Assembly: GCA_017507765.1 (NCBI GenBank)
Contig: JAFWAG010000010.1
Span: 1 to 41,717, forward strand
Source of the DNA: Alphaproteobacteria bacterium
GTDB taxonomy: Bacteria; Pseudomonadota; Alphaproteobacteria; CACZRW01
Length of the DNA: 41,717 nt
Reading direction: 5' to 3'
The position numbers and the translations under genes were made by a program. The notes under the pieces were generated by a model that was not told the DNA's origin, searched no databases, and was given only the letters and a program-made list of their open reading frames with translations. Below, piece after piece: positions 25,698 through 34,614 of the stretch (position 1 is its first letter; each line of letters starts with the position of its first letter).

Positions 25698-26534
25698 TCA
25701 TATTATTACAAACCAGTATTTATATCCTGCCCAGATAGTGCCCAAGAAAACAAGCAAACTTAAAACTTCCAGTATTGTTATGGAATATATAAGGTTATTA
25801 TCTACGCAATTTATTAAAGGGCGCAATTTCCTGCGGATAAAGCCTTTGCCTCGGAATGGAACGATTATCAAAGGAAGAAAAGAAATTTGTATCGCAAAAA
25901 AAGCAAACAAAATAAAATCTCCCACAATATCAATTACATCATAACTTTCTATCGGTATTTCAAAAATATTTGAAAATAAAGAATGGGCATATTTAAAATA
26001 TAAATATACAGCTAAACGAATAAATCCATACACACACAAGTAAATAACAATTAAATACCATAATTTACCTAATTCAATGCTGTATGATTTTCCTTTTTCT
26101 GACAAAAATATTTTTTGGCAAGCAAAATATAGAAACAATACCGTCAGAAGTAAAAAAAACACGGAAATAATCTTTATAAAAAAATCATCTTTTAAATAAT
26201 ATATTTGCCAATAATTATAAAGAAAAGGGAGCAAAGAGCAAAATAAGACAAGGAAATCAATTATTTTTGTATTTCTTATTAGGCGATTAGGGGCAAATAG
26301 AACACATAAGTTTTGAATGGATATGTAAATTAAAACATACAACGAATATGAGAAAAAAACTATTATATTATAGGAAATATAGAATAAAATGTCTCTCGGA
26401 GGAAATAAAAGAAAGCCCAAACAAATTATATACGGCAAAATAAAGTATCCTATCGCCGCAGGAAGAAGCAAAAAGTTACTGCGGAACAAAAGTTCCTTTC
26501 TTTCTTCGATACGGCGATAGATATACTTTTTCAT
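25698..26534 (-). CDS. Hypothetical seven-helix membrane protein, possible immunity protein
   Basis: 278 residues with a positively charged N-terminus (MKKYIYRRIEERKELLF) and about seven hydrophobic segments (near 21-44, 50-80, 91-112, 118-140, 157-180, 201-226, 247-272). No family is recognised. The DNA is much more AT-rich than its neighbours. It starts two bases after the stop of the 251-residue gene, so the two form one transcript. Inference: in small AT-rich pairs where the first gene encodes a toxin-like protein, a multi-helix membrane protein is often the immunity factor; the second partial copy downstream fits the habit of immunity genes to duplicate. No direct evidence. Confidence 0.6.
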   Translation of the reverse strand: MKKYIYRRIEERKELLFRSNFLLLPAAIGYFILPYIICLGFLLFPPRDILFYISYNIIVFFSYSLYVLIYISIQNLCVLFAPNRLIRNTKIIDFLVLFCSLLPFLYNYWQIYYLKDDFFIKIISVFFLLLTVLFLYFACQKIFLSEKGKSYSIELGKLWYLIVIYLCVYGFIRLAVYLYFKYAHSLFSNIFEIPIESYDVIDIVGDFILFAFFAIQISFLPLIIVPFRGKGFIRRKLRPLINCVDNNLIYSITILEVLSLLVFLGTIWAGYKYWFVII

Positions 26535-26536
26535 AA

Positions 26537-27292
26537 TTATTCTTCCTCCTCCAAAGAATAGGTTCTTACTATCGGATTACCGAGTCCTTTTTCATCAATT
26601 TTGACACTGCCGACAATACCTTCTTTCCAAACAGCTTTTACAGGATAAGTTTTGGCGCACCCCTCTTTAACCGCACGAGTTTCATTATAAAAAGGTTTTT
26701 TATAATTATAATCATAATCATACACATCAAATAAACTATGCTGTATTGTACCATTGATATTTATGGTATTACCACTTCTTTTTGCTGTACCGGTAAAATC
26801 AGAACCAAGCTGGACACTGCCAATAGCAAGAAAAGTGTCCCGATCACAATTATAATATTTATCACCTGTGGGTATATCAAATATTTTTTTAGCCAATGTC
26901 ATTCCTTCTGCCTTCGCTACAGCATCCCAATGATCTGTTATTTCCACACTTTCCCCAACCGGAAGTTTACGCAAAAGCTCAGCAGTATTTTTATCCCCTT
27001 GCCCAACAAATGTTTTTTCCAAACGGTTTATATTCCGAGTACTTAATTCCTTTATGGTTAGGGATTTATCAAGAGCAGCTTTTTTTAAAATCACCTCTGA
27101 ACCATTTCCGTTATAATAATTATCTGCCATACATTTGGCTAACGGAATAGCAATTCCATCTGCTGCAGAATCAAGCTTATTCATAGTGACATCTCTTCTT
27201 ACGCGGCAACTAGGGCTAAGCTCATTTTCCTTTTGCTTGTCATTATTAACAACACTCATCAAAGTATCGCAAGTTCTTTTTTTGTTAGTCAT
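26537..27292 (-). CDS. Hypothetical protein with colicin-M-like C-terminal motif
   Basis: 251 residues, no signal peptide, from ATG 27292 with AAGGAG upstream. The N-terminal half is polar and unrecognised. The C-terminal part (about 150-240) resembles, from memory, the lipid II phosphatase domain of colicin M: AIGSVQLGS, then GTAKRSGNTININGTIQHS, then D-x-Y-D (Asp189, Tyr191, Asp192), followed by a P-V-K-A-V-W strand. In colicin M the matching Asp226, Tyr228, Asp229, His235, Arg236 are needed for activity; here the last two positions are Lys198-Lys199. It may therefore be a variant or inactive member, or the match may be fortuitous. AT-rich; followed at two bases by a membrane protein gene. 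Confidence 0.55.
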   Translation of the reverse strand: MTNKKRTCDTLMSVVNNDKQKENELSPSCRVRRDVTMNKLDSAADGIAIPLAKCMADNYYNGNGSEVILKKAALDKSLTIKELSTRNINRLEKTFVGQGDKNTAELLRKLPVGESVEITDHWDAVAKAEGMTLAKKIFDIPTGDKYYNCDRDTFLAIGSVQLGSDFTGTAKRSGNTININGTIQHSLFDVYDYDYNYKKPFYNETRAVKEGCAKTYPVKAVWKEGIVGSVKIDEKGLGNPIVRTYSLEEEE

Positions 27293-27325
27293 TTTTGTCT
27301 CCTTAAATGTTAAAACCTGCTCATA

Positions 27326-27353
27326 TATATAAACAAAAATAGAACAACGTCAA
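27326..27353 (-). promoter_or_regulatory. Candidate sigma70-type promoter for the AT-rich cassette
   Basis: The minus strand has TTGACG (complement of 27348-27353) and TATATA (27326-27331) separated by 16 bases, about 35 bases upstream of the ATG at 27292. A sliding TATATATA gives alternative 18-base spacing. Confidence 0.5.
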
Positions 27354-27421
27354 GAAAAAATTACATCAAAGACAATAAAAACACGCAAAGGTTGTTTTTT
27401 GCCTAATAAAAAATGGAAGAT

Positions 27422-28489
27422 TTAAACGGAAAACTTTGATTTAAGCTGGCCGCAAGCGGCAAGGATATCCTGTCCTCTTGCCACACGCACAGGAGCGGCA
27501 AAACCGGCTTTTTGCAGAATAGAGGAGAAATGCTTTACTCTTTCCGGAGGTGATGACTTATAAGGACAGCCCGGCCATTCGTTAAACGGTATTAAGTTAA
27601 ACTTTGCTCCGATACCGGCAACCAGAGATATAAGCTCTTTGGCATGACTATCTTTATCGTTAATTCCGTCCAGCATCAGATATTCAAAGGTAATATGCTG
27701 ACGAGGACCGGCGAGTCTGCGGAACTCTCGGCAAGCAGAAATGACCTCTTCCAACGGGTATTTACGGTTTATCGGCATGATTTGATTACGGACTTCATTG
27801 TTGGAAGCGTGCAAGCTTATCGCCAGTTTTACCCCAATTTCCGAAGCAACTTGCGGGATTTTCGGCGCAATACCGGCGGTGGATAAGGTTATCCGTCGTC
27901 TGGACATACAGATACCCTCTTCGTCCATGATGATTTTCAAAGCTTTGGATACATTTGCAAAATTAAGCAACGGCTCGCCCATACCCATTAAAACAATATT
28001 GGAAAGGTAACGAGGCTCGCCTGCCGGAGTCGGCCATTCACCGTAACTGTCTCTGGCAACCATGAACTGCGAAACGATTTCTCCGGCAGACAGGTTCCGC
28101 ATAAACTTCTGAGAACCGGTATGGCAGAACTTACAACCAACCGCACAGCCGACTTGCGTAGAAATACATACTGCGCCCCTATCCTCTTCCGGAATGTAGA
28201 CGCTTTCCACCTTTTCTCCGTCGGCAAAGCCAAGGAGCCATTTACGGGTTCGGTCAACCGAGGTTTGTTCTTTGACTATTTGCGGGCGGCTAACTTGATA
28301 ACCTTCGCTGAGTTTATCTCTGGTCGCAGCAGGCAAAGACGACATTTTGGCAAAATCGGTTTCGCCTTTGTTATAAATCCATTGCCATAACTGTTTTACC
28401 CGAAAAGGCTTTTCACCAAGGGAAGAAAGCTCCTCCCTTAGTTCTTCACGAGATAAACCGATTAAATCTTTTTTAGCGTTTAAAACCAC
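27422..28489 (-). CDS. rlmN: 23S rRNA (adenine2503-C2)/tRNA A37 methyltransferase RlmN
   Basis: Radical SAM methyltransferase that makes 2-methyladenosine at 23S A2503 and tRNA A37. 355 residues. The [4Fe-4S] cluster motif is CAVGCKFC (Cys115, Cys119, Cys122). A conserved Cys near residue 346 (ILAACGQL) is the methyl-carrying residue. Also present are SNIVLMGMGEPLLNF and ISLHASNNEVRNQIMPINR. The start is a GTG (28487-28489), the first start after an in-frame stop, and no good ribosome binding site precedes it; coupling to ialB, 12 bases upstream, may help. Confidence 0.96.
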   Translation of the reverse strand: MVLNAKKDLIGLSREELREELSSLGEKPFRVKQLWQWIYNKGETDFAKMSSLPAATRDKLSEGYQVSRPQIVKEQTSVDRTRKWLLGFADGEKVESVYIPEEDRGAVCISTQVGCAVGCKFCHTGSQKFMRNLSAGEIVSQFMVARDSYGEWPTPAGEPRYLSNIVLMGMGEPLLNFANVSKALKIIMDEEGICMSRRRITLSTAGIAPKIPQVASEIGVKLAISLHASNNEVRNQIMPINRKYPLEEVISACREFRRLAGPRQHITFEYLMLDGINDKDSHAKELISLVAGIGAKFNLIPFNEWPGCPYKSSPPERVKHFSSILQKAGFAAPVRVARGQDILAACGQLKSKFSV

Positions 28490-28501
28490 TTTTTAATATG
28501 C

Positions 28502-29002
28502 TTATTTTTGCGGGCAAGCCTTAGTCATGGCTTTTCTGGCTTTGGTAAAGCCGACCAAAGAATAAGTATCAACGGTTTTTACGCCGTTTTCTGCCGTTGC
28601 CTTAACAACTGCGGTATTGCCCTTTATCATTGCGGCAACCAACTTGTCGTCGCCGTCTTTAAGCCAAGCCATATCTTCAAACGGAGACATGGTGAAAGCA
28701 TCTTTACCGATGTTAACCGCAATCTTTGATCCTTTCTTGTAATTATAGCCGGCTTGAAGGTTTACAATGTCATAGGTTCCTTCCGAAGGAGTATTGGTAA
28801 CAACCATAAAAGTATCCTTGCGGCCTTTGACATTACCGGTCTGCTTGATAGGAGAAGTTACCATATAGCAGATTTTATTGCCGTCCTTTTGAAAGCTGTA
28901 GGCTGACCAATAATTAAAATCCCCAAGCTCCTCAACCGCTTGCTGAGCGTGCGCAGGAAGAGATAAAGCCAACAAAGTTAACACCGCACAAAATATTTTC
29001 AT
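28502..29002 (-). CDS. Invasion-associated locus B (IalB) family periplasmic protein
   Basis: 166 residues with a clear signal peptide (about 1-19, ending AHA). The mature part has the IalB family pattern: ELGDFNYWSAYSF, then ICYMVTSPIKQTGNVKGRKD, TNTPSEGTYDIVNLQAGYNY, an Ala-rich centre and a C-terminal Cys (KACPQK) likely paired with Cys in ICYM. IalB was named for erythrocyte invasion in Bartonella, but the family is widespread in free-living alphaproteobacteria and does not indicate pathogenicity. It directly precedes rlmN, a common pairing in this class. AAGGAG precedes its ATG. Confidence 0.88.
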   Translation of the reverse strand: MKIFCAVLTLLALSLPAHAQQAVEELGDFNYWSAYSFQKDGNKICYMVTSPIKQTGNVKGRKDTFMVVTNTPSEGTYDIVNLQAGYNYKKGSKIAVNIGKDAFTMSPFEDMAWLKDGDDKLVAAMIKGNTAVVKATAENGVKTVDTYSLVGFTKARKAMTKACPQK

Positions 29003-29073
29003 GGTAGTTCTCCTTTTTAGAATCCGTTGTATTCTTTATATATCCCCTTAAAAGCCCTGACAACCGGAATCTT

Positions 29074-31983
29074 TTAAACTTCGCAGACTTCCAATACTCC
29101 AGGGATTTTCCGGATTTGCCCTAACATCTCTGCGGAAAGCTGATACTTTTCTTTCAGCTCTATCGGCACTTCCCAATTTTCCAAACGGGCAAGCAAGGTT
29201 ACCATTGTATGTCCGCCGGATTCTGCGGAAGAAAGTACTTTTCGCAAAGCTTCGATACTGTCCTGACGATTGAATACTATCCGAATACCCGGAATTGTCT
29301 TTGACGCCATTTCATCAAGGAAAGACACGCTTTGCAGGGTCATTCTGAGCATATCTTCGGCTTCTTTATCCACGCTTACCGAAAATAAAAGCGGGCGGCC
29401 GGAACGAAGTTTCTCCCTTGATGTCGCAAGTAGCTCCGAAAAACAAACCATTTCATAAGAACCGCTGCTGTCCGAAGCGGAAATAAAAGCATAGCGGTTG
29501 CCGGCTTTACTGGTACGCTCTTTAAGGTCGTTTACGATACCGGCAAGCTTTACTCTGGCAGCCCCGCCCTTCATAACTGCGTTTGTTACGGCAGCTATGC
29601 TTTTAATGCTAAGGCGGTCTAAGGCTTTAGAGTATTCGTCCAGCGGGTGAGCGGAAAGGAAAAAGCCAACGGCCTCGACTTCATTAGCAAGCTTTTCCTC
29701 CAGTGTCCATTCCGCAGTCGGTTCAAGCTTTATTTCACTTATTTCCGGAATGTCGCCAAAAAGGTTGATTTGATTGTTCCGGCGGTCTTCACTTGCCAAA
29801 GTCATGTTATGGCTGATTGTGAAAATGTTATGTAATAATAATGCCCGATTGGGAGCGATACTGTCAAAAGCCCCCGCCTTTATCAGATTTTCAAGGCATT
29901 TGTGATTGATGACCCGATTATCAAGACGGTTAACAAAGTCGGTGATAGATTTAAACGGTCCGTTCTTTTCCCGTTCGGCAACAACGGCTTCCATTGCTCC
30001 TTCGCCGACGTTCTTTATCCCGTTTAAGGCATAACGGACGGCTCCGTTTTCTACGGTAAACTTCACTCCGGCTTGGTTTATGTCCGGCGGAAGAAGAGGA
30101 ATACCCATACGAGCAAGCTCTCTTTTAAACATGGCAAGCTTGTCAGAGTTTAAAATATCCATGGTCATAGTGGCTGCCATGAACTCTACCGGATAATGAG
30201 CTTTTAAATACGCCGTTTGATAGGCAATCAAAGCGTAAGCAGCGGCGTGCGACTTGTTAAAGCCATAACCCGCAAACTTTTCCATTTGGGCAAAGATATT
30301 GGCTGCCTGCGCTTTGTCGACACCTTTCTTTAAAGCACCTTCAACAAAGATTGACTGCTGCTTTACCATTTCTTCTTTTTTCTTTTTACCCATGGCGCGG
30401 CGAAGCAAATCCGCTCCGCCAAGGCTGTAACCCGCCATAACCTGAGCTATCTGCATAACCTGTTCTTGGTAAATCATAATACCATAGGTTTCTTTTAAAA
30501 TGTCTTCCAACATCGGGTGCAGATAGTCGGCTTCTTCCTTGCCGTGCTTGCGGTTGATGTAGCTGGGAATGTTATCCATAGGCCCCGGTCGGAACAGGGC
30601 GACAATAGCGATAACGTCTTCAAGTTTATCTGGCTTCAAGTCCCGAAGGATTTTCCGCATACCGGAACTTTCAAGCTGGAAAACGCCGGCAGTGTCGGCT
30701 TTTTGCAATACTTCATATGCTTTGGCATCGTCCAAAGATATTTCCGATATTTTAACCTCTATGCCTCTTTGGGTTAAGAGGCGGACGGCAGTAGCTATCG
30801 TGGTTAAGGTCTTTAAGCCCAAAAAGTCAAACTTAATCAAACCGGTGGATTCAACCCACTTCATGTCAAACTGCGTAACCGGCATATCGGACGAAGGGTC
30901 TCGGTAAAGTGGGACAATCTGCTCCAATGGCTTTTGCCCGATTACAACGCCCGCCGCATGAGTAGAAGCATTGCGGTATAAACCTTCCAACTTTACCGCT
31001 ATTTCCAAAACCTTGGAAAGTCCGGGTTCTTTTTCACATTCTCTTTTAAAATCACTGTCTGTTTCTACGACCTGCTTTAAAGTTACCTTACTGCCGGGGT
31101 CGTTCGGAACAAGTTTGCTTAAACGGTCAATAACCGGATACGGTATTTGTAAAACTCGCCCTACATCTCGTAAAACCGCTCGGGCTTGCAGCTTTCCAAA
31201 GGTGATAATCTGCGCCACATGGTCAAAGCCATACTTACGGCGGACGTATTCAATCGTTTCCCCACGCTTTTCCTGACAAAAGTCAACGTCAAAGTCAGGC
31301 ATGGAAACACGTTCCGGATTCAAAAAACGTTCAAACAGAAGGTTAAACCGCAAGGGGTCTAAGTCCGTAATGGTCAACGCCCATGCAACAACCGAACCGG
31401 CACCGGAGCCTCGCCCTGGCCCCACCGGAATGTCATGAGCCTTCGACCATTGAATAAAATCAGATACGATAAGGAAATAGCCGGGGAACTTCATCTGTTC
31501 AATAATTCCCAATTCGTAATTCAGCCTTTCCCAATACGGTTTTGCTTTTTCTTCCTTTTGCTCCGGCGTCATGTCCGGAGTAAAGACATGAACGTCCAGA
31601 CGAGCCTGTAAGCCTTCTGCCGATTTCTTTTTAAGCAAGCCGGCTTCGGTCTCTCCTTCCTCCAAGATATAATGCGGTAAGGCAGGAGGAGCTTTTTCAA
31701 CCAAGAACGAACATCTTTTGGCAATTTCTACGGTATTATGTATGGCTTCGGGCAAATCTTTAAAAAGCTCTGCCATTTCGGCCGCAGTCTTAAAACGATG
31801 TTCCGGAGTAAGGTGGCGGCGATCAGGTATATCAACATAGGTTTTGTCCGCTATGCACATCATAGCGTCCTGAGCCTCAAACATATCTTCGTCCATGAAA
31901 AAGACTTCGTTGGTGGCAACAAGCGGAATGTTTAAGTCATACGCAAGGCGCAAAAACTCTCCTTCGGTCTCTGTTGTTCTTTT
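29074..31983 (-). CDS. dnaE: DNA polymerase III alpha subunit, main part (frameshifted)
   Basis: Catalytic subunit of the replicative polymerase. This frame is open from 31983 and carries everything after the first 190 or so residues: the rest of the PHP domain (IPLVATNEVFF), the palm with GPGRGSGAGSVVAWAL and MPDFDVDFCQEKRGE (catalytic Asp residues), fingers, helix-hairpin-helix region and an OB fold near the C-terminus. Its only available start, TTG 31953, lies within the PHP domain, so it is not a natural gene start. Joined with the N-terminal part the protein would be about 1,150 residues, the normal DnaE length. The break may be a sequencing error, a real mutation, or recoding. Confidence 0.93.
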   Translation of the reverse strand, partial: KRTTETEGEFLRLAYDLNIPLVATNEVFFMDEDMFEAQDAMMCIADKTYVDIPDRRHLTPEHRFKTAAEMAELFKDLPEAIHNTVEIAKRCSFLVEKAPPALPHYILEEGETEAGLLKKKSAEGLQARLDVHVFTPDMTPEQKEEKAKPYWERLNYELGIIEQMKFPGYFLIVSDFIQWSKAHDIPVGPGRGSGAGSVVAWALTITDLDPLRFNLLFERFLNPERVSMPDFDVDFCQEKRGETIEYVRRKYGFDHVAQIITFGKLQARAVLRDVGRVLQIPYPVIDRLSKLVPNDPGSKVTLKQVVETDSDFKRECEKEPGLSKVLEIAVKLEGLYRNASTHAAGVVIGQKPLEQIVPLYRDPSSDMPVTQFDMKWVESTGLIKFDFLGLKTLTTIATAVRLLTQRGIEVKISEISLDDAKAYEVLQKADTAGVFQLESSGMRKILRDLKPDKLEDVIAIVALFRPGPMDNIPSYINRKHGKEEADYLHPMLEDILKETYGIMIYQEQVMQIAQVMAGYSLGGADLLRRAMGKKKKEEMVKQQSIFVEGALKKGVDKAQAANIFAQMEKFAGYGFNKSHAAAYALIAYQTAYLKAHYPVEFMAATMTMDILNSDKLAMFKRELARMGIPLLPPDINQAGVKFTVENGAVRYALNGIKNVGEGAMEAVVAEREKNGPFKSITDFVNRLDNRVINHKCLENLIKAGAFDSIAPNRALLLHNIFTISHNMTLASEDRRNNQINLFGDIPEISEIKLEPTAEWTLEEKLANEVEAVGFFLSAHPLDEYSKALDRLSIKSIAAVTNAVMKGGAARVKLAGIVNDLKERTSKAGNRYAFISASDSSGSYEMVCFSELLATSREKLRSGRPLLFSVSVDKEAEDMLRMTLQSVSFLDEMASKTIPGIRIVFNRQDSIEALRKVLSSAESGGHTMVTLLARLENWEVPIELKEKYQLSAEMLGQIRKIPGVLEVCEV

Positions 31984-32543
31984 TCAAGTCCGTGACGTTG
32001 TAACTCTATATAAAGGCGGCCTGAGAAAGCTTCGGCTAATTCTTTCACAATCTTTTCGGCTTTTAAAAGTTTGCCGTATTGCAAAAACTGCCCGATTAAA
32101 CCGTCGGCTCCGCCGGTTAACAGAATAATTCCTTCACTGTTCTTTTTTAAATCTTCAATATCAATATGCGGAAGGTCAGGAGGTTCGGTCTTTAAGTGCG
32201 CCAAAGAACAAAGCTTTATCAGATTTTGATAGCCGGTATGATTTTGAGCAAGCAAAACAACATAAGAAACCTTTGTTCCAAGTCCGCCGGTCTTTAAGGA
32301 AAAAGAGTCGTCATCATTTACACCAATACCAATCTGACAACCGATAAGAGGCTTTAATCCATTGGCGGCACAAGTTTGCGAAAGCTCCATAGAACCAAAC
32401 ATATTCATCGTGTCCGTCATGGCGACGGCAGGCATATTCTCTGCAACGCAACGGGCGGCAAGGTCAGAAATACGCACTGCGCCTTCCAACAAAGAAAAAG
32501 CGGTATGAACTCTTAGATGAACAAAGGTTTCGTTTTCCTGCAT
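31932..32543 (-). CDS. dnaE: DNA polymerase III alpha subunit, N-terminal part (frameshifted)
   Basis: Starts at ATG 32541-32543, overlapping the lolD stop (TGATG). It encodes the N-terminal PHP domain: FVHLRVHTAFSLLEGAVRIS, then AVAMTDTMNMFGSMELSQ and LKPLIGCQIGIG, up to RLYIELQRHGLEKEQQ. Family similarity stops there, and the last 12 residues before the stop at 31932 are out of frame. The correct frame resumes as E-T-E-G-E-F-L-R-L-A-Y-D. The shift falls between 31969 and 31986, which includes a run of five A on the coding strand (31980-31984); one extra A would restore the frame. Confidence 0.93.
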   Translation of the reverse strand: MQENETFVHLRVHTAFSLLEGAVRISDLAARCVAENMPAVAMTDTMNMFGSMELSQTCAANGLKPLIGCQIGIGVNDDDSFSLKTGGLGTKVSYVVLLAQNHTGYQNLIKLCSLAHLKTEPPDLPHIDIEDLKKNSEGIILLTGGADGLIGQFLQYGKLLKAEKIVKELAEAFSGRLYIELQRHGLEKEQQRPKESFCALRMT

Positions 32544-33292
32544 CAGCGAATATTATCCTCTGTTTTCGTTAATTCTACAAGCCGCCCTTCCTCTAAGGTA
32601 ACTTGCCTGGTCATCTGGGCGGCAAGCTCCGGATTATGGGTGGCGATAAAGGCGGAAAGTCCCGTTTCTTTCACCAAGCCAAGCAATTCGGCAAAAACTA
32701 TCGCTGCGGTGTTAGGGTCAAGGTTTCCCGTAGGTTCGTCGGCAAGCAAAAGTTTCGGGCGATTGGCTAAGGCTCTGGCAATGGCAACTCTTTGCTGTTC
32801 GCCGCCGGAAAGTTCGGCAGGACGATGCTTTAAACGCTCTTTCAAGCCAAGCTTTTCCAAAAGCCATATGGAACGCTCTTTGGCAAGTTTAGATTTTTCT
32901 CCGGCGATAAGCTGAGGGATTAAAACATTTTCCAAGGCGGAAAACTCCGGCAAAAGATTGTGATTTTGATAAACAAATCCTAAGTATTCCCTGCGGAAAC
33001 CGGTTCTTGCGTCATCGGGTAAATCTTTGCATGAGTTGCCGTTTAACAAAACTTCCCCGCCGTCCGGACCCTCTAGCAAGCCGGCAATGTTCAAAAGAGT
33101 TGATTTTCCCGCACCAGAAGGGCCGATAAGCGCAACCGTTTCCCCTGCGGATATTGCGAAGTCAACCGACTTTAAAACATCAAGCTTTACTTTGCCTTGG
33201 GTAAAACTTTTATAGATTTCCTTCAACTTTAAAACAGGCACTTGTTCGCTATGGCTATCTTTAACCGCATCTTTGTCAACAACGTTATTCAT
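32543..33292 (-). CDS. lolD: Lipoprotein-releasing ABC transporter ATPase LolD
   Basis: ATPase of the LolCDE machine that extracts outer-membrane lipoproteins from the inner membrane for LolA. 249 residues with Walker A GPSGAGKST, Q-loop FVYQNHNLLPEFSALENV, signature LSGGEQQR, Walker B LLLADEPTGNLD and the H-loop ATHNPEL. An unusually polar 20-residue N-terminal extension precedes the fold. It overlaps the lolC stop by eight bases and the dnaE start by one base, so lolC-lolD-dnaE are coupled, a common alphaproteobacterial order. Confidence 0.96.
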   Translation of the reverse strand: MNNVVDKDAVKDSHSEQVPVLKLKEIYKSFTQGKVKLDVLKSVDFAISAGETVALIGPSGAGKSTLLNIAGLLEGPDGGEVLLNGNSCKDLPDDARTGFRREYLGFVYQNHNLLPEFSALENVLIPQLIAGEKSKLAKERSIWLLEKLGLKERLKHRPAELSGGEQQRVAIARALANRPKLLLADEPTGNLDPNTAAIVFAELLGLVKETGLSAFIATHNPELAAQMTRQVTLEEGRLVELTKTEDNIR

Positions 33293-34535
33293 AACGTAAA
33301 GCCTCCACCGGATCTAAACGAGCCGCCCGCCAAGAAGGATATAAAGTCGCCAAAAACGTAAGTCCAAGAGACATTAAAACTACCGCAATGACTTCTCCGG
33401 TATCTATTTGGGCGGGCATATGCGACAAGAAATATATTTCTGCCGAAAATAAATCCGTACCGGTAAGATACTGCAAAAACTGACGTATTGATTCAATATT
33501 AGCGCAAAATAATAAACCTAAAAGTAAGCCTGCCGCCGTACCGGCAACTCCGACGGTAGCCCCGCTCATAAAGAAAATGCGCATAACCGAACCTTTGCCT
33601 GCTCCCATGGTGCGCAAAACCGCAATGTCCCTGCCCTTATCCTTTACCAACATGATAAGTCCGGAAATCATATTAAAAGAAGCAACAATGATAATTAACG
33701 TAAGGATTAAAAACATCACGTTACGTTCTACTTGCAGGGCATTAAAAAATACTGCGTTTGACTTTTGCCAATCCTGAAGGCGCATATCAGAACCTGCAAT
33801 TTCGCTTATAACCGGCTTTACCTTTGCCAAAGAGTTTTCATTTGCCAAGAATACTTCCAGATTAGAGATACCGTCTTTGGACGCAAAATAATTCTGCGCC
33901 CCCGCAAGCGGCATAAAAATAAAATTAGCGTCATATTCAAACATACCAAGGGAAAATGTCGAGGCAACCCTATACGCCTTCATGCGAGGAAGGGAGCCAA
34001 ACGCCGTAACCATTCCTTTGGGAGAAATTAAGGTTATCTCATCTCCGGGGAAAACCGCCAGACGGCGGGCAAGCTTATCACCGATAATAATTTCATCAGC
34101 GGAAAGGTTTTCTGCCTGCGGGTCTTTTATGCCCTGACGGATAATATTATCCTTTGGCAAGGCGGAAAAATCTATGCCTCTGACCATTGCGCCAGAAGAA
34201 GTATAGTCCGAAGAGGCCATTACCTGACCTTCAATTATCGGCATGACCAGATTTACTTCCGGCAATAATGATATTTTTGCGGCCATCTCCTGATAGTCAT
34301 GCAAATATTCTCCGTTAATTGCATAAACCCCAAGATGACCGTTAAGTCCCAAAATCCGTGATAACAATTCCTGACGGAAACCATTCATAACCGCCATGAC
34401 AATAATCAAAGTGGCGACACCAAGACATATTCCCAAAAAAGAAAAGCCGGCAATGACGGAAACAAACCCTTCCCGACGGCGGGAACGGAGATACCGAAAC
34501 GCAAGCATTCTTTCAAAAGCGGAAAATGCAGCCAT
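33285..34535 (-). CDS. lolC: Lipoprotein-releasing system permease LolC/LolE
   Basis: Membrane permease of the Lol exporter, 416 residues. One helix near residue 27-50 follows the typical start FERMLAFRYLRSRRREGFVS; a periplasmic domain (about 55-270) follows, then three helices near 275-300, 320-345 and 375-400, and the C-terminal SLGLTFLATLYPSWRAARLD. Alphaproteobacteria usually have a single LolC/E-type permease that forms a homodimer. AAGGGGT lies eight bases before the ATG. The proS gene often found upstream is absent; hdaA lies 79 bases upstream. Confidence 0.95.
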   Translation of the reverse strand: MAAFSAFERMLAFRYLRSRRREGFVSVIAGFSFLGICLGVATLIIVMAVMNGFRQELLSRILGLNGHLGVYAINGEYLHDYQEMAAKISLLPEVNLVMPIIEGQVMASSDYTSSGAMVRGIDFSALPKDNIIRQGIKDPQAENLSADEIIIGDKLARRLAVFPGDEITLISPKGMVTAFGSLPRMKAYRVASTFSLGMFEYDANFIFMPLAGAQNYFASKDGISNLEVFLANENSLAKVKPVISEIAGSDMRLQDWQKSNAVFFNALQVERNVMFLILTLIIIVASFNMISGLIMLVKDKGRDIAVLRTMGAGKGSVMRIFFMSGATVGVAGTAAGLLLGLLFCANIESIRQFLQYLTGTDLFSAEIYFLSHMPAQIDTGEVIAVVLMSLGLTFLATLYPSWRAARLDPVEALRYE

Positions 34536-34614
34536 AAAATACCCCTTGCAACCCCTTTATTTAAACTTGCTATGGACTCTACCCAAAGGGCGGCTTTATG
34601 GCAACCCTTAAGAA

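Noticed and set aside
31980-31984. Programmed -1 frameshift in dnaE like dnaX
   Set aside because: The A run is only five long, not in a slippery heptamer register, and the -1 frame has a TGA overlapping the run; error or mutation is simpler, so it is reported only as a frameshift.
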